Source: Abditibacteriales bacterium
GTDB lineage: Bacteria; Armatimonadota; Abditibacteriia; Abditibacteriales; JANWYM01
Direction of reading: 5' to 3'
DNA: 7,275 nt
Assembly: GCA_025055355.1 (NCBI GenBank)
Contig: JANWYM010000207.1
Location: 1-7,275, forward strand
Below, piece after piece: positions 5,957-7,275 of the stretch; position 1 is the stretch's first letter, and each line of letters opens with the position of its first letter. The notes beneath the pieces were generated by a model that was not told the origin of the DNA, searched no databases, and saw only the letters and a program-made list of their open reading frames with translations. The translations under genes and the position numbers were made by a program.

Positions 5957-6080
5957 AAGAGCCTCTCCGAAAACTCTCCCCTCCTTACCAGGGAGGAACC
6001 GGGGGAGGTCCAGAGCCAACCAACGATCCCCTGTGGTCCTTCTGGTAAGGGGAGATAGCAAGGTTTTCGGATAGGCTCTT
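5957..6080. repeat. 124 bp MITE-like near-palindrome
   Basis: The termini are inverted copies with 17 of 18 bases matching: AAGAGCCTCTCCGAAAAC at 5957-5974 against the reverse complement of 6063-6080 (AAGAGCCTATCCGAAAAC). Further in, CTCCCCTCCTTACCAG (5976-5991) is mirrored by CTGGTAAGGGGAG (6042-6054). The centre holds its own CCTCC/GGAGG pairing and a CTGTGGTCCT (6031-6040) shared with the arm at 4320-4329. It has no coding capacity. The shape fits a miniature inverted-repeat element derived from an insertion sequence; no flanking target duplication is obvious. The stop codon of the gene to its right (TAA, minus strand, 6079-6081) overlaps its end. Confidence 0.8.
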
Positions 6081-7275
6081 ATCGCTTTCCCCTCTTCAGC
6101 CTCATCGCCACCGCGACCACCGCCGGCAGCGCGAGCAGCCACGCCAGACGCGGCACACGAGCGTGCATCTCCTCTTTCTCCCCCTCGCGGAGGGAAGAAG
6201 ACAGAGCCCTGTCTGTCCCCTTCGCCGCCGTCCGCTTCTCGTCCTCTGGGGTAGGCGGCACGCCGAATGCAGCATCCATCTTGGCTTTGAATTCCTCGAA
6301 CTCAGCGGCGGAAAATTCGGCTTCCTGCCCACTGTCCTTGTTGATGTGCAGGGCGACGTCTTTCAGGGCGATGATCACGTCGTCGCCGAGGCTTAGGTAT
6401 TGTGCCATGCGCGGGTGGGCATTCGCCAACTGGAAGTAAGCGGGCGAGAACGCTTTGACCTTCACCAACTGCTGTGAGTCCTTGTAGTTGATGTCCACCC
6501 ATTGCGTCCCGTATTGCACGAACGACCGCTGGCTGATGTGTCTCATCTGCCCCAACTGAATCTTGTCACCGCGCTCGGTCATAATGATATTCCCCCTCAG
6601 TGCGGGGGCTTGCGCTGCGCTCTTAGCGGCTTTGCGGTTGACCGACTGCGCTACGCCGTAGCCGCCCCCCGCTCGGCCGAGGGCTTCCTGACGCCGATAG
6701 CCCTCGACTCTATGGGCTGCCTCCTCGGCTAAGTCGCGGTCGCTTCTTGACAGCAGGTAGGGGCGCCCTGACAGGGTGGCGGGTCCCGCGGGTCCGAACG
6801 ACAGGCGCGGTGCGCGCACGTCCAAGTCCACAAGGAACGAGGTGTACTCCGTCAGAATCCCGTATTCCTTCGACAGGCGGATGATCTCCTCAATTACTTC
6901 GCGGTGAGGTCCGCGCAAGCGCACCTCATCTTCGAGGTAGCCGATTCTGCGCGTCGCCCACAAGCGTGGGATGAAATCGTCGGCGAGCGCGCTGCGCGGG
7001 AAGGTCACGTCGTAGGTGAACGTTTGACGCCGCCCTTCCACGTCGCCTGAGAGCCGAATCGTCGTGCGCACGTCTTCCTCGCGCGAGCGGTAACGTCCCA
7101 ACACGATGAGTTGCGAGCCTTTGAACAGATCAGGCATCTCGCGCGGATACAGGTCGTAAACTTCCGCTTTGCCCCAGTCCACCCGCACGTTCATCAGCAG
7201 GGGCGTGGACACCTTCGCGTAAAACTCGGACACTTTCACCTCGATGTCCTCCTTGGGCAGCACGTTCTCGGCGTA
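6079..7275 (-). CDS. VIT/von Willebrand A-type protein, C-terminal part (start outside window)
   Basis: The frame is open to the right edge (YAEN precedes the first in-window GTG at 7263), so the N-terminus, where VIT and most of the vWA domain would lie, is missing. The visible part, counted from GTG 7263, begins with the segment following a vWA fold: KVSTPLLMNVRVDWG (17-31), VYDLYPREMPDLFKGSQLIVLGRY (36-59), a beta-rich region, then RLWATRRIGYLEDEVRL and IIRLSKEYGILTEYTSFL (127-144), typical of inter-alpha-trypsin-inhibitor-like bacterial proteins. A later module (QWVDINYKDSQQLVKVKAF to about 305) is also usual there. After an acidic linker comes a hydrophobic helix (371-387) and basic tail KRGKR, a C-terminal membrane anchor without LPXTG. 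The bulk is probably extracytoplasmic. It likely shares a transcript with the propeller gene, though a palindromic element lies between them. Confidence 0.75.
   Translation of the reverse strand, partial: YAENVLPKEDIEVKVSEFYAKVSTPLLMNVRVDWGKAEVYDLYPREMPDLFKGSQLIVLGRYRSREEDVRTTIRLSGDVEGRRQTFTYDVTFPRSALADDFIPRLWATRRIGYLEDEVRLRGPHREVIEEIIRLSKEYGILTEYTSFLVDLDVRAPRLSFGPAGPATLSGRPYLLSRSDRDLAEEAAHRVEGYRRQEALGRAGGGYGVAQSVNRKAAKSAAQAPALRGNIIMTERGDKIQLGQMRHISQRSFVQYGTQWVDINYKDSQQLVKVKAFSPAYFQLANAHPRMAQYLSLGDDVIIALKDVALHINKDSGQEAEFSAAEFEEFKAKMDAAFGVPPTPEDEKRTAAKGTDRALSSSLREGEKEEMHARVPRLAWLLALPAVVAVAMRLKRGKR

Noticed and set aside
5945..6142. 66-residue N-terminal extension of the propeller protein to 6142
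   Set aside because: It reads through the palindromic element and 64 bases into the neighbouring gene. A clear signal peptide begins at ATG 5944.

Overview
The window is bacterial chromosomal DNA, GC-rich (roughly 60% by eye), with six protein genes and unusually repeat-rich intergenic gaps. No rRNA, tRNA, CRISPR array or transposase gene is visible. No gene gives a firm taxonomic label. The mixture of a leaderless-type start, weak Shine-Dalgarno signals, a VIT/vWA-type surface protein and a YVTN-type propeller would fit a deep-branching, little-cultured phylum (Armatimonadota, Chloroflexota or Deinococcota-like). That placement is inference only.

Left half, plus strand. A textbook sigma-70 promoter (137-165) drives a site-2 intramembrane metalloprotease with C-terminal CBS domains (173-1354). 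It is followed 18 bases later by a membrane-anchored HtrA/DegS-type serine protease with one PDZ domain (1373-2530). The two form a probable operon with the parts of a two-step proteolysis cascade. After a 264-base repeat-filled gap comes a pair of nucleic-acid housekeeping genes: RNase PH (2795-3517) and an RdgB/Ham1-type XTP/dITP pyrophosphatase (3573-4190), a pairing seen in many bacteria.

Right half, minus strand, convergent with the left half. The C-terminal part of a protein resembling the VIT/von Willebrand A family enters from the right edge (6079-7275, start outside the window). Downstream of it lies an exported seven-bladed YVTN-type beta-propeller protein carrying a Gly/Pro-rich insert (4382-5944). 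Both look like envelope or surface proteins.

Repeats are the most distinctive content. Three gaps hold palindromic or tandem elements: three diverged ~16-18 bp repeats plus a 186 bp inverted-repeat element (2532-2776); a 15 bp tandem array with an inverted partner arm between the convergent genes (4189-4344); and a 124 bp near-palindromic, MITE-like element (5957-6080). Each repeat block begins at, or within two bases of, a stop codon, and in two cases the stop codon overlaps the repeat.
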